Positions 15,444 to 24,272 of a stretch of 32,582 bases of DNA are shown piece by piece. The notes below the pieces were generated by a model. That model was not told the origin of the DNA. It saw only the letters and a program-made list of their open reading frames with translations, and made no database searches. Location of the stretch: NCBI GenBank assembly GCA_027858795.1, contig JAQICF010000205.1, positions 1 through 32,582 of the forward strand. The letters are read 5' to 3'. The position numbers and the translations under genes were made by a program. The stretch comes from Candidatus Delongbacteria bacterium (GTDB lineage Bacteria > Delongbacteria > UBA4055). The first letter of the stretch is position 1. Each line of letters starts with the position of its first letter.

Positions 15444-17786
15444 ATGAATAAAAAATATAAAAAGAATTTCGCAAATATTTCTATACTACTTGTAATCTCT
15501 ATTGCCGCTACAGTTTTCATGCTGCCAAAAGGAAAGATCAATGAATTTTCTAATTATAAAATTGGACTGCTTGCTCCTGAAAAAGTTATATCACCATTTG
15601 ATTTTGAGATATTAAGAAGTGATGAAGAGCTGCAAGATGTGAGAGCAAAGATCAGATCAACTGTTCATCCTGTCTTTATTTACGCGGATACTTTAAACCT
15701 AAGCCTTTATCGAAAATATAGTAAATTTTACAAAAGTTTTGATGATCTGCGAGCAATGAAAATCAATTTAGGTATTATTAAAGATAAACAAAATTTCTAT
15801 AGTGCAAAAAGAGATTCGCTTATACAAAATGATTCTATTGGCTTTATCGGTAACAAATCAGCTTTAGATTCAATTGTAATTGCATTCAACAACGAATTAA
15901 ACACAAGTGAATCCATTTTTAAGCAAAAATATTATCTCAATTTTAAAGAATTGAACGAATTGCCATTGTTATCAAATAAAGAATTTAGGAAAAGAGTAGG
16001 ATATTTTCTAAGACGACATATTAATGACCAAATCTTAAACACTTCTAAAAAATCAATATTTAACAGAGAACTTGGTAAATTAATGGTGATCTCTTCGAAA
16101 GACACATTAGTCAAAAATATTAATGATTATAATGATATTGAAAGGAAAAATGAAGACAATCTCGATTTTTTAGTAAATAACTATATAACCGACGTTGATA
16201 ATGATTCTTTGAAATACTGGAATAGAATCATTTCCAACTTTACAAGACCAAACTTAATATTCGATAATATCTTAACGGAGCGAATGATATTAATCGCTCA
16301 AAATGGCGTGCCTTTAGCTAGAGGATTGGTAAATAAAGGTGAAGAGATCGTAGCAAAAAATATGTTGATAACTAAAGATATCCATGAAAAATTAAACTCC
16401 CTTGACAGGAAGATAAAAGAAAAAGCCCAATCTGAAATAAGTAAAAACTTTATCGGTAAGATCAATTTTAGGAATATCGGAGGAAAAACGATACTTGCTT
16501 CTTTATTTTATATTGTATTGATTATAATGTTATTTTTTAACCGATCTGAATTTTTCTGTAGTATCAAGAAAATGACTTTGATATTTTTACTGATCCTTAT
16601 CCAGCTAATTGCAATATATTTCTCAGCAAGATACATTGAGAATTATTCGCCTTATTTAGTATTGATGCCTGTTACTTCAATTTTAATAGGAATATTTTTT
16701 GATCTCAGAACTGCCTTCGTAGGAACTGTGATAACAACAATGCTAGGTTCGCTGATTGTAGGTAATAGTTACACATTTGTATTCATACCTCTATTCTCAG
16801 GTCTTCTCACAATTTATGGTGTTAACCGAATTAGAGATATTTTCCAGTTTATCTATAAAACATTCGTATATACATTCTTTGGACTTCTAGTACCTGCGAT
16901 AGGATTTCAGTTATTGTTGACTACTGGAAATAATCAATTTGGTACTATTTTTCTTCATTGTTCGATTAATGCTGTTGTAACACCTCTGTTAGCTTTGGCA
17001 TTATTATCATTGATAGAGATACTATTCAAAATGCCAACGGATATAACTCTTCTACAATTATCCGACATGTCTAGACCATTGTTGAAGAAATTACAGATCG
17101 AGGCACCTGGAACATCACATCATAGTATAGTTGTTGGTAATCTTGCTGAAGCTGCAGCCGAAGCAATAAAGGCAAATTCTCTTCTTGCAAGAGTAGGGGC
17201 TTACTATCATGATATCGGAAAAACATTTAAACCTGCATACTTTGTTGAGAATCAGAAGAATATTGGTAATAAACATGATAAAATGGCACCGAACATGAGT
17301 GCTTTGATCTTATCAAATCATGTAAAAGAAGGTGCAAAACTGGCGAATGAATATAAGCTGCCAGAAGTCATTGTTGATTTTATTAAAACACATCACGGCA
17401 CTTCCCGTATGGAATTCTTCTATAACAAGGCCGTAAATCAAGCTAAAGATCCTGAAGAAAAGATAAATGAATCAATATATAAGTATCCGGGACCAAAACC
17501 TCAGACCAAGGAAACTGCTATCGTTATGCTATCTGACATTGTCGAAGCTAAAAGTCGCACTGAGACAAATGCAAATATCGATCGTTTCCGTCAAATAATA
17601 AACGAAATAATCCTTGAAAGGCTTCAAACCGGTGAGCTTGATGAATGTAATTTGAAAATAAATGACCTTAGTAAGATAAGAGAAGCAATGATTCCAGTAT
17701 TGGCCGGAATGTACCATTCAAGGATCGTGTATCCTGAAAAGAATAACGAAACACAACAAAAAGAGCAAAAAGATGAAATCAGCTAA
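15444..17786 (+). CDS. pgpH: PgpH-like 7TMR-HD membrane phosphodiesterase
   Basis: 780 residues of the 7TMR-HDED/HDIG family, whose studied member PgpH hydrolyses cyclic di-AMP. Order: N-terminal transmembrane helix (about 9-28); an extracytoplasmic 7TMR-HDED domain (about 40-340, opening with APEKVISPFDFEI); seven closely spaced membrane helices (about 345-535); a cytoplasmic HD domain. Metal and catalytic residues are visible in TSHHS (around 556), YYHDIGK (around 587), the LSNHVKEG and KTHHGT segments and LSDIVEAKSR. AAAGGAAG precedes the ATG. The final 14 bases overlap ybeY, a pairing also seen in Firmicutes (yqfF-ybeY). No diadenylate cyclase gene is in this window, so the c-di-AMP role rests on family membership. 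The immediately upstream terminator raises a question about its promoter. Confidence 0.92.
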   Translation: MNKKYKKNFANISILLVISIAATVFMLPKGKINEFSNYKIGLLAPEKVISPFDFEILRSDEELQDVRAKIRSTVHPVFIYADTLNLSLYRKYSKFYKSFDDLRAMKINLGIIKDKQNFYSAKRDSLIQNDSIGFIGNKSALDSIVIAFNNELNTSESIFKQKYYLNFKELNELPLLSNKEFRKRVGYFLRRHINDQILNTSKKSIFNRELGKLMVISSKDTLVKNINDYNDIERKNEDNLDFLVNNYITDVDNDSLKYWNRIISNFTRPNLIFDNILTERMILIAQNGVPLARGLVNKGEEIVAKNMLITKDIHEKLNSLDRKIKEKAQSEISKNFIGKINFRNIGGKTILASLFYIVLIIMLFFNRSEFFCSIKKMTLIFLLILIQLIAIYFSARYIENYSPYLVLMPVTSILIGIFFDLRTAFVGTVITTMLGSLIVGNSYTFVFIPLFSGLLTIYGVNRIRDIFQFIYKTFVYTFFGLLVPAIGFQLLLTTGNNQFGTIFLHCSINAVVTPLLALALLSLIEILFKMPTDITLLQLSDMSRPLLKKLQIEAPGTSHHSIVVGNLAEAAAEAIKANSLLARVGAYYHDIGKTFKPAYFVENQKNIGNKHDKMAPNMSALILSNHVKEGAKLANEYKLPEVIVDFIKTHHGTSRMEFFYNKAVNQAKDPEEKINESIYKYPGPKPQTKETAIVMLSDIVEAKSRTETNANIDRFRQIINEIILERLQTGELDECNLKINDLSKIREAMIPVLAGMYHSRIVYPEKNNETQQKEQKDEIS

Positions 17787-18213
17787 TGTATCAATCATTA
17801 ATTTTACTAAAAGTAAGATATGTAAGAGAAAGGCAAAAAAACTTATCATGCTTTTTGAAGATATGCATAAATGCAATGTTAATACCCTAAGTGTCTCTTT
17901 CATAAATGATGAAGAGATGATAGAATTGAATCAAGAGCATCTGAAGCACGAAGGATCGACTGATATTATAACATTTTCTTACGAAAAAGATCTTAATAAT
18001 TTGGATGGTGAAATACTTATATGTGTTGATGAAGCTAAAAGGCAAGCGAGAACGTACAAGGTTAAATTGATCAACGAATTAAGCAGACTTTTATTTCATG
18101 GATTACTTCATCTGGTAGGGTATAATGACCGAACAATAAAAGAAAAAGTTATCATGCAAAGATTTGAAGATGAATTATTATTATACATGGCAGAAAATAA
18201 TATAAAAACTTAG
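17773..18213 (+). CDS. ybeY: YbeY endoribonuclease, rRNA maturation factor
   Basis: 146 residues, typical for YbeY, a metal-dependent RNase needed for 16S rRNA 3'-end processing and ribosome quality control. Family motifs are clear: GSTDIITFSY (residues 61-70) and FHGLLHLVGYND (108-119). The usual zinc triad is HxxxHxxxxxH; here the third ligand is Asp119 (His109, His113, Asp119), as is common in Bacteroidota-type YbeY, so this is a lineage trait rather than damage. The start overlaps the last 14 bases of pgpH; no other in-frame upstream ATG fits, so translation is probably coupled. It is followed 59 bases later by the CNNM/CorC-type gene, a frequent ybeY neighbour. Confidence 0.93.
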   Translation: MKSANVSIINFTKSKICKRKAKKLIMLFEDMHKCNVNTLSVSFINDEEMIELNQEHLKHEGSTDIITFSYEKDLNNLDGEILICVDEAKRQARTYKVKLINELSRLLFHGLLHLVGYNDRTIKEKVIMQRFEDELLLYMAENNIKT

Positions 18214-18272
18214 TGATATCATCCTGAAAGGATTATATTACTGTTTATAATAAACAGAATTGGGAGAATTAA

Positions 18273-19565
18273 ATGGACACCGTTCCGCTTGGTAGTTTGT
18301 TACAAATAATTGGATTTTTTGCATTATTACCACTCAGTATGTTATTTTCAGCTTCAGAAACTGCTCTGATCAGCTTAACTGAAAGTGAGTTAAATGAGCT
18401 TAGGAACTCTAAAAATAAAAAAGATCAGAAAATTTACAAATCCTTAACTGAGAATTCTGAGTTTTTACTTATATCTCTTTTACTCGGAAATACCATTGTA
18501 AATATCAGTATTGCTACAATTGCAGCTTTATTTACACATACTTTATTAGTGGGTACGCCATTGGAAGGATGGGGAATGTTCCTTGAAGTATTTGTTGTTG
18601 GTATAATTATCTTACTTTTTGGTGAAATAATTCCAAAATCTTACGCTATTAGGAATAGAATATCATTCAGTAGAAAAATGTTTCCTCTTGTAATGTTCTT
18701 TTACTCAGTGTTTTATATTTTAACGTACATAATTTCTAAAATAGTTAATGTCTTTATTGGGAGATTTAAAGGTGTTGAAGGAATTACTGCCTTCACACGA
18801 AAGGATATTGAAAATCTGATGGAGGTAGGTGAAGAAGAAGGTGCTTTAGAAGAAGATGAGAAGAATATGATCAACTCAATATTTGAATTTGGTGAAACTA
18901 CAGTGAAAGAGATCATGGTTCCTAGAGTTGACATGAAATCTATTGAAGAAGAAATTGGTTTGCCTGAACTTTTAGATTTCATCAATGAGAATAATTTCTC
19001 AAGAATCCCGGTATATAACGAAAATATAGACAATATCATAGGTATCTTATATATTAAAGATCTATTGCATTACATCAACAAGAAAGATGAAATATTTAAC
19101 ATAAAGAACATTGTAAGGGATGTAACATTCATACCTGAATCAAAGGATATTGGAGATTTACTTAAGATGTTCCAGAAAGATAAGATCCATATAGCAATTG
19201 TTGTTGATGAGTATGGCGGAACTGCGGGTATGATAACATTGGAAGATATAATTGAAGAGATCGTTGGTGAGATCCAGGACGAATTCGATACAGAGGATCA
19301 ACTTTATAAAAAACTTAGAGATACAGTATATGAATTTGACGCTAAGATACCTGTTGATGACATAAATGATATTTTAGGTATAAATTTGCCTGAAGATGAA
19401 GATTATGAGAGCCTTGGTGGGTATTTATATGATCTTTTCGGCGAAGTTCCTGAAATAGGAGATAAGAAAGAAGCCATCGCGCTTTCTTTCACTATTCTAT
19501 CGGTTTCAAAACAAAGAATAGGATGGGTAAAAGTAGAAAAATTAGTAAATGATAATTTAGATTAA
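18273..19565 (+). CDS. CNNM/CorC-family membrane protein with CBS pair (hemolysin family, UPF0053)
   Basis: 430 residues. An N-terminal DUF21 membrane domain (about 1-185) has several hydrophobic helices, including one with GIIILLFGEIIPKSYA, followed by the regulatory segment EEGALEEDEKNMI. Two CBS domains follow (about 210-335) with the typical IMVPRVDM at the start and DEYGGTAGMITLEDI near the end. The C-terminal CorC_HlyC domain (about 345-425) includes DYESLGGYLYDLFG. Family members have been linked to magnesium or cobalt efflux or resistance; related GldE proteins occur in Bacteroidota. CBS domains usually sense adenine nucleotides. GGGAG lies before the ATG. It sits between ybeY and tig on the same strand. 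The transported ion cannot be read from sequence. Confidence 0.9.
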   Translation: MDTVPLGSLLQIIGFFALLPLSMLFSASETALISLTESELNELRNSKNKKDQKIYKSLTENSEFLLISLLLGNTIVNISIATIAALFTHTLLVGTPLEGWGMFLEVFVVGIIILLFGEIIPKSYAIRNRISFSRKMFPLVMFFYSVFYILTYIISKIVNVFIGRFKGVEGITAFTRKDIENLMEVGEEEGALEEDEKNMINSIFEFGETTVKEIMVPRVDMKSIEEEIGLPELLDFINENNFSRIPVYNENIDNIIGILYIKDLLHYINKKDEIFNIKNIVRDVTFIPESKDIGDLLKMFQKDKIHIAIVVDEYGGTAGMITLEDIIEEIVGEIQDEFDTEDQLYKKLRDTVYEFDAKIPVDDINDILGINLPEDEDYESLGGYLYDLFGEVPEIGDKKEAIALSFTILSVSKQRIGWVKVEKLVNDNLD

Positions 19566-19587
19566 AAAAAATAAACAAGGAGTTTCA

Positions 19588-20868
19588 ATGAAGACAGAAT
19601 CAACTGTTGAGAAAGGTTATAGCAGGATAATAAACTTTGAATTATCAGCAGATGAGCTCAAAGAATACAAGGATGTTGCATTCAAAAAGTTCAGATCAAC
19701 AGCAAAAGTAGATGGTTTCAGAAAAGGAAAAGTTCCAGCAAGTATAATCAAAACAAGATATACTGCGAATATTGAGATTGACGCAATTAATGAAGCAATT
19801 AACTCTTCATATAGTAATTATTTGATCGAGAATAAGATATATCCTCTTGCTGATCCGGTAATTGAAAATATCGATCAAAAAGACAATGCTCTTAAATTCT
19901 CAGCTAAAATAGAGATTAATCCCGAATTTGAATTGCTTGATTATACCGGCATGGAAATAGAGCATACTAAGGTAGTTGTAACGGATGAAGAAGTAGAGCA
20001 GGTAATTGGGAAATTGCTTGATAAACATGCATCACAAAAAGAAACTGACGAACCAATTAAAAAAGGTTCTATCGTAGATATTAAGATCAAACCTACTGGA
20101 GATGAAAAAACTCAGTGGGAAACAAAGACAATAGAAGTTGGTCTTACAAATGATCAGATCGATCAGGAGCTTGAAGGCATGAAAAAGGGAGAGACTAAAA
20201 CAGTTAAATTCGATCTTCCTGAACAACCGGAACAATCACTTAATTTTGATGTAATGGCTGATAAAGTTTATGATAAGATATTACCTGAATTGAATGATGA
20301 ATTTGCTAATTCTTACGATAAAAAGTATAAGACCTTAGAAGAATTAAGAAAAGCTGTCAGAGAAGATGTAACTAAAAATAAAAACAATCAAAATGAAAAC
20401 GCGATCTATGATAAATTTGCGAAAATGATCATTGACAAACATGATAGTTTTGAAGTTCCCCCTTCAATCATGAGTGGGTATTTAAATAACCTTATCGATA
20501 ATGCTATCAAGCAATATGGTCCTGGAATGGACAGAAAGATGCTGGAGGGTATTTATAAGGAAAATGCAGCTATTTCATTGAAGTGGGAATATATCCGTAG
20601 AAAAATAATTGAAAAAGAAAATATAACTGTTACCGATGCTGATCTAGAAAATAAATATCAAAAAGTCTCTGAAGAATCATCTATTGATATTGAAAAAGTA
20701 AAACAGTATTATTCTCCTAAAGAAAAGATCCAGATGCTTAGAGATGATATTCTTGATAAGAAGGTTCGTGAATTCATGAAAGCTAACAATACTATTAAGT
20801 TAGTTGATGAGCTGAAGGAAGAGAAAGTTGAAGGAAAATCAACTGAAGAGAAAACAGAGGAAAAATAA
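19588..20868 (+). CDS. tig: Trigger factor, ribosome-associated chaperone and prolyl isomerase
   Basis: 426 residues with the three trigger factor domains in order. The ribosome-binding domain (about 1-115) carries the signature GFRKGKVP at residues 43-50, which docks on ribosomal protein uL23. An FKBP-like PPIase domain (about 150-245) includes GSIVDIKI and [15 protein letters not shown]. The C-terminal substrate-cradling arms (about 255-400) end in an acidic-lysine tail typical of the family. It shields nascent chains at the ribosome exit. Located 22 bases after the CNNM gene, with AAGGAG upstream of its ATG, and followed 16 bases later by clpP and then clpX, the classic tig-clpP-clpX order. 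Confidence 0.95.
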   Translation: MKTESTVEKGYSRIINFELSADELKEYKDVAFKKFRSTAKVDGFRKGKVPASIIKTRYTANIEIDAINEAINSSYSNYLIENKIYPLADPVIENIDQKDNALKFSAKIEINPEFELLDYTGMEIEHTKVVVTDEEVEQVIGKLLDKHASQKETDEPIKKGSIVDIKIKPTGDEKTQWETKTIEVGLTNDQIDQELEGMKKGETKTVKFDLPEQPEQSLNFDVMADKVYDKILPELNDEFANSYDKKYKTLEELRKAVREDVTKNKNNQNENAIYDKFAKMIIDKHDSFEVPPSIMSGYLNNLIDNAIKQYGPGMDRKMLEGIYKENAAISLKWEYIRRKIIEKENITVTDADLENKYQKVSEESSIDIEKVKQYYSPKEKIQMLRDDILDKKVREFMKANNTIKLVDELKEEKVEGKSTEEKTEEK

Positions 20869-20884
20869 TAAAACGGAGTTTGAT

Positions 20885-21469
20885 ATGGGTTTAGTTCCAA
20901 TGGTAATAGAACAATCCGGTCGAGGTGAAAGAGCGTATGATATCTACTCGCTTTTACTGAAGCAAAGGATTATTTTCATAAATTCAGCAATCGAAGATAA
21001 TATGGCAAGTTTAGTCGTTGCACAGCTTTTATATCTTGAAGCTGAAGATCCCGATAAAGATATTTCATTATATATAAACAGCCCCGGAGGAGTTATTACT
21101 TCAGGTTTGGCAATATATGATACAATGAATTATATAAAGCCTGATGTTTCTACTATTTGTATAGGACAAGCTGCAAGTATGGGTGCTATCTTATTAACAG
21201 CGGGAACTAAAGGTAAGCGTATAGCTTTGCCTAATTCAAGAATAATGATACATCAGCCTTTGGGTGGCGCGCAAGGTCAGGCTTCCGATATTCAGATAGC
21301 CGCAGAAGAGATCCTCAAAGTTAAGAAAACACTTAACAATATCTTAAGTGGAACAACAGGCAAGACTATCAATAAGATCGAAAAGGACTCTGACAGAGAT
21401 ATGTTCATGTCTGCGGAAGAAGCATTAAAATACGGAATAATTGATAAGATCTATACATCTAATAAATAG
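20885..21469 (+). CDS. clpP: ClpP protease subunit
   Basis: 194 residues from ATG 20885. I prefer this start over the in-frame ATG at 20828 because CGGAG lies before it and the product begins [10 protein letters not shown], the usual ClpP start; the earlier start would overlap tig by 41 bases and add a Lys-rich segment absent from the family. The catalytic triad is Ser98 (GQAASMG), His123 ([10 protein letters not shown]) and Asp172 (in KDSDRDMF). ClpP forms a tetradecameric serine protease chamber that degrades proteins unfolded by ClpX or other AAA+ partners. There is no sign of an inactive paralogue. It lies between tig and clpX on one strand. Confidence 0.96.
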   Translation: MGLVPMVIEQSGRGERAYDIYSLLLKQRIIFINSAIEDNMASLVVAQLLYLEAEDPDKDISLYINSPGGVITSGLAIYDTMNYIKPDVSTICIGQAASMGAILLTAGTKGKRIALPNSRIMIHQPLGGAQGQASDIQIAAEEILKVKKTLNNILSGTTGKTINKIEKDSDRDMFMSAEEALKYGIIDKIYTSNK

Positions 21470-21485
21470 ACGGGTTGACAAATAA

Positions 21486-22739
21486 ATGACAAAGAAAAAG
21501 AAAACTGAAGATTCGTGCAGCTTTTGCGGTAGACCATCTGCTCAAACTGGAATGTTAATTGCCGGTATGGATGCATTAATTTGTAATGAATGTGTCGATC
21601 ATGCTAAAATCTACTTGGAAGAAATTCAGGTAAAAGAACAAAAAGATAATATTCCTGATAAATTTCCTACACCTAAGGAAATTAAGGATGAACTTGATAA
21701 ATATGTATTTGGTCAAGATGACGTTAAAATAGCTGTTTCTGTAGCTGTATATAATCATTATAAAAGATTACATACGAATTTGAAGAATAAAGATAATGAC
21801 AATGTAGAGATCGAAAAATCAAATATGCTTTTTGTCGGTGCAACAGGAACTGGTAAAACTCTTATTGCCAAGACACTCGCACGGGTTCTCCATGTTCCAT
21901 TTACTATAGCAGATGCAACAGTTTTAACTGAGGCAGGTTATGTTGGAGAAGATGTTGAAAATATAATTGTTCGACTTTTACAAGCAGCTGATTATGATCC
22001 AAAAGTAGCTGAAACAGGTATTATTTACATTGATGAGATCGATAAGATTGCTCGAAGAAGTTCAAATCCATCAATCACTCGAGATGTATCAGGTGAAGGT
22101 GTTCAGCAGTCATTGTTGAAAATATTAGAAGGTACAAAAGCTCAAGTTCCTCCAAAAGGAGGAAGAAAACACCCAGAACAGCCTTTGGTTGAAGTTGACA
22201 CAACTAATATACTTTTTATTTGCGGTGGAGCATTTGATGGCATCGAAGATATTATCAGACATAGAATTGGTGAAAAGAGTATCGGATTTGGTTCCGATAA
22301 AGTAAATATCAATAGTATGTCCAATGATGAAGTTCTTTCAAAAATAGCTTATGAAGATCTATTCAAATTCGGTTTGATACCCGAAATAATCGGAAGGTTG
22401 CCGGTCGTAAAATCAATGCACAATCTTGACAAAAATGCATTAACACATATATTGACAGAACCTAAGAATTCTATAGTTAAGCAATATCAGAAACTATTTA
22501 AATTTGAAAAATGTAGTCTCGAATTTACTAAAAGTGCTATAGAAGAAATAGCTAATTTAGCGATCACTAGAAAGACAGGTGCAAGATCATTAAAAAGCAT
22601 CATCGAAGATACTATGAACGAGATAATGTTCACGTTGCCTGACTACCCTGATACAAAGAAAATTACTATTGATAAAGATATCGTCCTTGGAAACAAAAAG
22701 ATCAAGTTCGTGAAAGCAAAGAGGAAGAAAAAGAAGTAA
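21486..22739 (+). CDS. clpX: ClpX AAA+ unfoldase
   Basis: 417 residues. The N-terminal zinc-binding domain has Cys11, 14, 33 and 36. The AAA+ core has Walker A GATGTGKT (118-125), the substrate-gripping pore loop GYVG (151-154), Walker B IIYIDE (179-184), the RKH loop (RKHPEQPLVEVD) and a sensor-2 GARSLKSIIE. It recognises, unfolds and threads substrates into ClpP, encoded 16 bases upstream. The Shine-Dalgarno is weak (GGGTTG), so translation may be coupled to clpP. A perfect palindrome begins at the first base after its stop codon; downstream genes continue on the same strand. Confidence 0.96.
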   Translation: MTKKKKTEDSCSFCGRPSAQTGMLIAGMDALICNECVDHAKIYLEEIQVKEQKDNIPDKFPTPKEIKDELDKYVFGQDDVKIAVSVAVYNHYKRLHTNLKNKDNDNVEIEKSNMLFVGATGTGKTLIAKTLARVLHVPFTIADATVLTEAGYVGEDVENIIVRLLQAADYDPKVAETGIIYIDEIDKIARRSSNPSITRDVSGEGVQQSLLKILEGTKAQVPPKGGRKHPEQPLVEVDTTNILFICGGAFDGIEDIIRHRIGEKSIGFGSDKVNINSMSNDEVLSKIAYEDLFKFGLIPEIIGRLPVVKSMHNLDKNALTHILTEPKNSIVKQYQKLFKFEKCSLEFTKSAIEEIANLAITRKTGARSLKSIIEDTMNEIMFTLPDYPDTKKITIDKDIVLGNKKIKFVKAKRKKKK

Positions 22740-22759
22740 AGACGTACTATAGTACGTCT
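22740..22759. repeat. Perfect 20-base palindrome after clpX (AGACGTA family)
   Basis: AGACGTACTATAGTACGTCT, arms of 10 bases with no spacer, starting at the base after the clpX stop and followed by CTACTAAT rather than a T-run. Its outer seven bases on each side equal those of the hairpin at 4399-4419. Without a T-run it is a poor intrinsic terminator; it resembles a short repeated extragenic palindrome. Confidence 0.65.
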
Positions 22760-22778
22760 CTACTAATCGAGAAGCCTA

Positions 22779-23525
22779 ATGGAAAATAAAACAGCAATAC
22801 TTGTTCTAAACGGTAAAGAATTCGATTCGAAATCTTTCGGGAAGATTTATAAAGATCAATTCCTTATTGCTGTTGATGGTGGTATAAACCACATCTTTAA
22901 AAATTTTCCTGATATAAAGGTGGATCTTCATATTGGAGATATGGATTCTTGCGATCAAGCTGCTATTGATGGTCAATCTATTGAAAAAACAATAAAATTC
23001 CCTCATGAAAAAGATTATTCGGATTATGATCTTGCTCTGGAGGAAACACATGTTCTCGGCTATAATAATGTTATCGTATTCGGGGCATTTGGTGGTAGAA
23101 GGGATCACTTTATATCAAACTATGAGACTAGCATCTACTTTGCAGGTAAAGGTTTAAAAAAGCAAAGCAAGAATTTATTTTCAATGTTGCATAAGGGTAA
23201 ATCAACTATTGATATTGATGCAACGGAAATGGACGAAGAAATTATTCCATGCTGCTTTTCACCAGTTATCTTAGTCGGTGAAAAAGAGAATATTTATATT
23301 TTAAATTCATCTACAAAATTTAAATTCAATCCCAAAACAAAATTATCCATCTTTGCAGGCACTGATAAAGTTAAACATCTTACAATAAAAGGTTTTAAAT
23401 ACAGATTGATGGATTCAGAACTTTCAAGAAATAATCCCCTTGGATTAAGCAATTGCGCAACTGAAGAAAAACAATCGATCGAATTCACAAAAGGTGTACT
23501 CGTAGTTATTGAGAACAAAAAATGA
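22779..23525 (+). CDS. Thiamine pyrophosphokinase
   Basis: 248 residues of the Thi80/ThiN-type family, which transfers pyrophosphate from ATP to thiamine to make the coenzyme TPP. Motifs are visible in order: AVDGG (31-35), GDMDS (53-57), the KDYSD acidic motif (78-82), and GGRRDH (105-110). The C-terminal part (about 155-248) is the beta-rich thiamine-binding domain ending with LGLSN and the EFTKGVLVVIENKK strand. It lies 39 bases after clpX across a palindrome. Its stop overlaps the udp start by four bases (ATGA), so these two are translationally coupled. No other thiamine pathway gene is nearby; it suggests thiamine salvage. Confidence 0.88.
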   Translation: MENKTAILVLNGKEFDSKSFGKIYKDQFLIAVDGGINHIFKNFPDIKVDLHIGDMDSCDQAAIDGQSIEKTIKFPHEKDYSDYDLALEETHVLGYNNVIVFGAFGGRRDHFISNYETSIYFAGKGLKKQSKNLFSMLHKGKSTIDIDATEMDEEIIPCCFSPVILVGEKENIYILNSSTKFKFNPKTKLSIFAGTDKVKHLTIKGFKYRLMDSELSRNNPLGLSNCATEEKQSIEFTKGVLVVIENKK

Positions 23526-24268
23526 AATATCATATAAAAATATCTCAAGAGATGTTAAAAGGTGCAACACTAGCAATCCTACCCGGTGATCCGGGTCGAG
23601 TTGAAAAAACTGCAAAGCTCATTGATCCATATGCTGACTTTTTGGCTTCAAATAGAGAATATACATCCTGGTTAGCTCATGTAAATGATAAAAACATCCT
23701 TATATGTTCTACAGGTATTGGTGGACCATCTTTATCTATTGCTGTGGAAGAACTTGCTGCTCTTGGAATAAAGAACTTTATAAGGATTGGAACTACCGGA
23801 GCTATTCAACCGCATATAGAAATTCCATCAATGATAATTACAACAGGTGCCGTAAGACTCGATGGGGCTTCAAAGCACTATGCCCCGACAGAATATCCTG
23901 CAGTTGCTGATCTGGAACTTTCGAATGCACTTGTTTCAGCTGCTAAAGAAAATAATATACCTTATTATACCGGAATTACTGCTTCATCTGATACTTTTTA
24001 TCCAGGACAGGAGCGATATAATACCTATTCAAAATATGTTATTAAAGATTATCAGGGAACTTTGGAAGAGTGGCAGAAATTAAATGTTTTAAATTTCGAA
24101 ATGGAAAGTTCTACCCTGTTTACTATGGCAAATGCATTCGGTTTAAAAGCTGCCTGCATCTCTGCTGTTATCGTTAATCGAAGTACCAGTGAAAAACCTG
24201 ATGATTCAATCCTTGCCCAAAGTGAGAAGAATCTGGCAATAATAGTTAAATCAGTTCTAAGGAAATAA
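23522..24268 (+). CDS. udp: Uridine phosphorylase
   Basis: 248 residues very close to the Escherichia coli type uridine phosphorylase, which splits uridine with phosphate into uracil and ribose 1-phosphate. Characteristic segments: ILPGDPGRVEK near the N-terminus (phosphate-binding loop), CSTGIGGPSLSIAVEEL, IRIGTTGAIQPHIEI, VRLDGASKHYAP, SSDTFYPGQERY, and FEMESSTLFTMA with the nucleoside-binding Glu-Met-Glu. It overlaps the thiamine pyrophosphokinase gene by 4 bases and ends 4 bases before the DDAH-like gene, so the three form a tight unit. Cytoplasmic salvage enzyme. Confidence 0.95.
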   Translation: MKYHIKISQEMLKGATLAILPGDPGRVEKTAKLIDPYADFLASNREYTSWLAHVNDKNILICSTGIGGPSLSIAVEELAALGIKNFIRIGTTGAIQPHIEIPSMIITTGAVRLDGASKHYAPTEYPAVADLELSNALVSAAKENNIPYYTGITASSDTFYPGQERYNTYSKYVIKDYQGTLEEWQKLNVLNFEMESSTLFTMANAFGLKAACISAVIVNRSTSEKPDDSILAQSEKNLAIIVKSVLRK

Positions 24269-24272
24269 TTTT

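Noticed and set aside
20828..20884. Upstream start for clpP
   Set aside because: It overlaps tig and adds a charged segment not found in ClpP; ATG 20885 has its own Shine-Dalgarno and gives the usual N-terminus.
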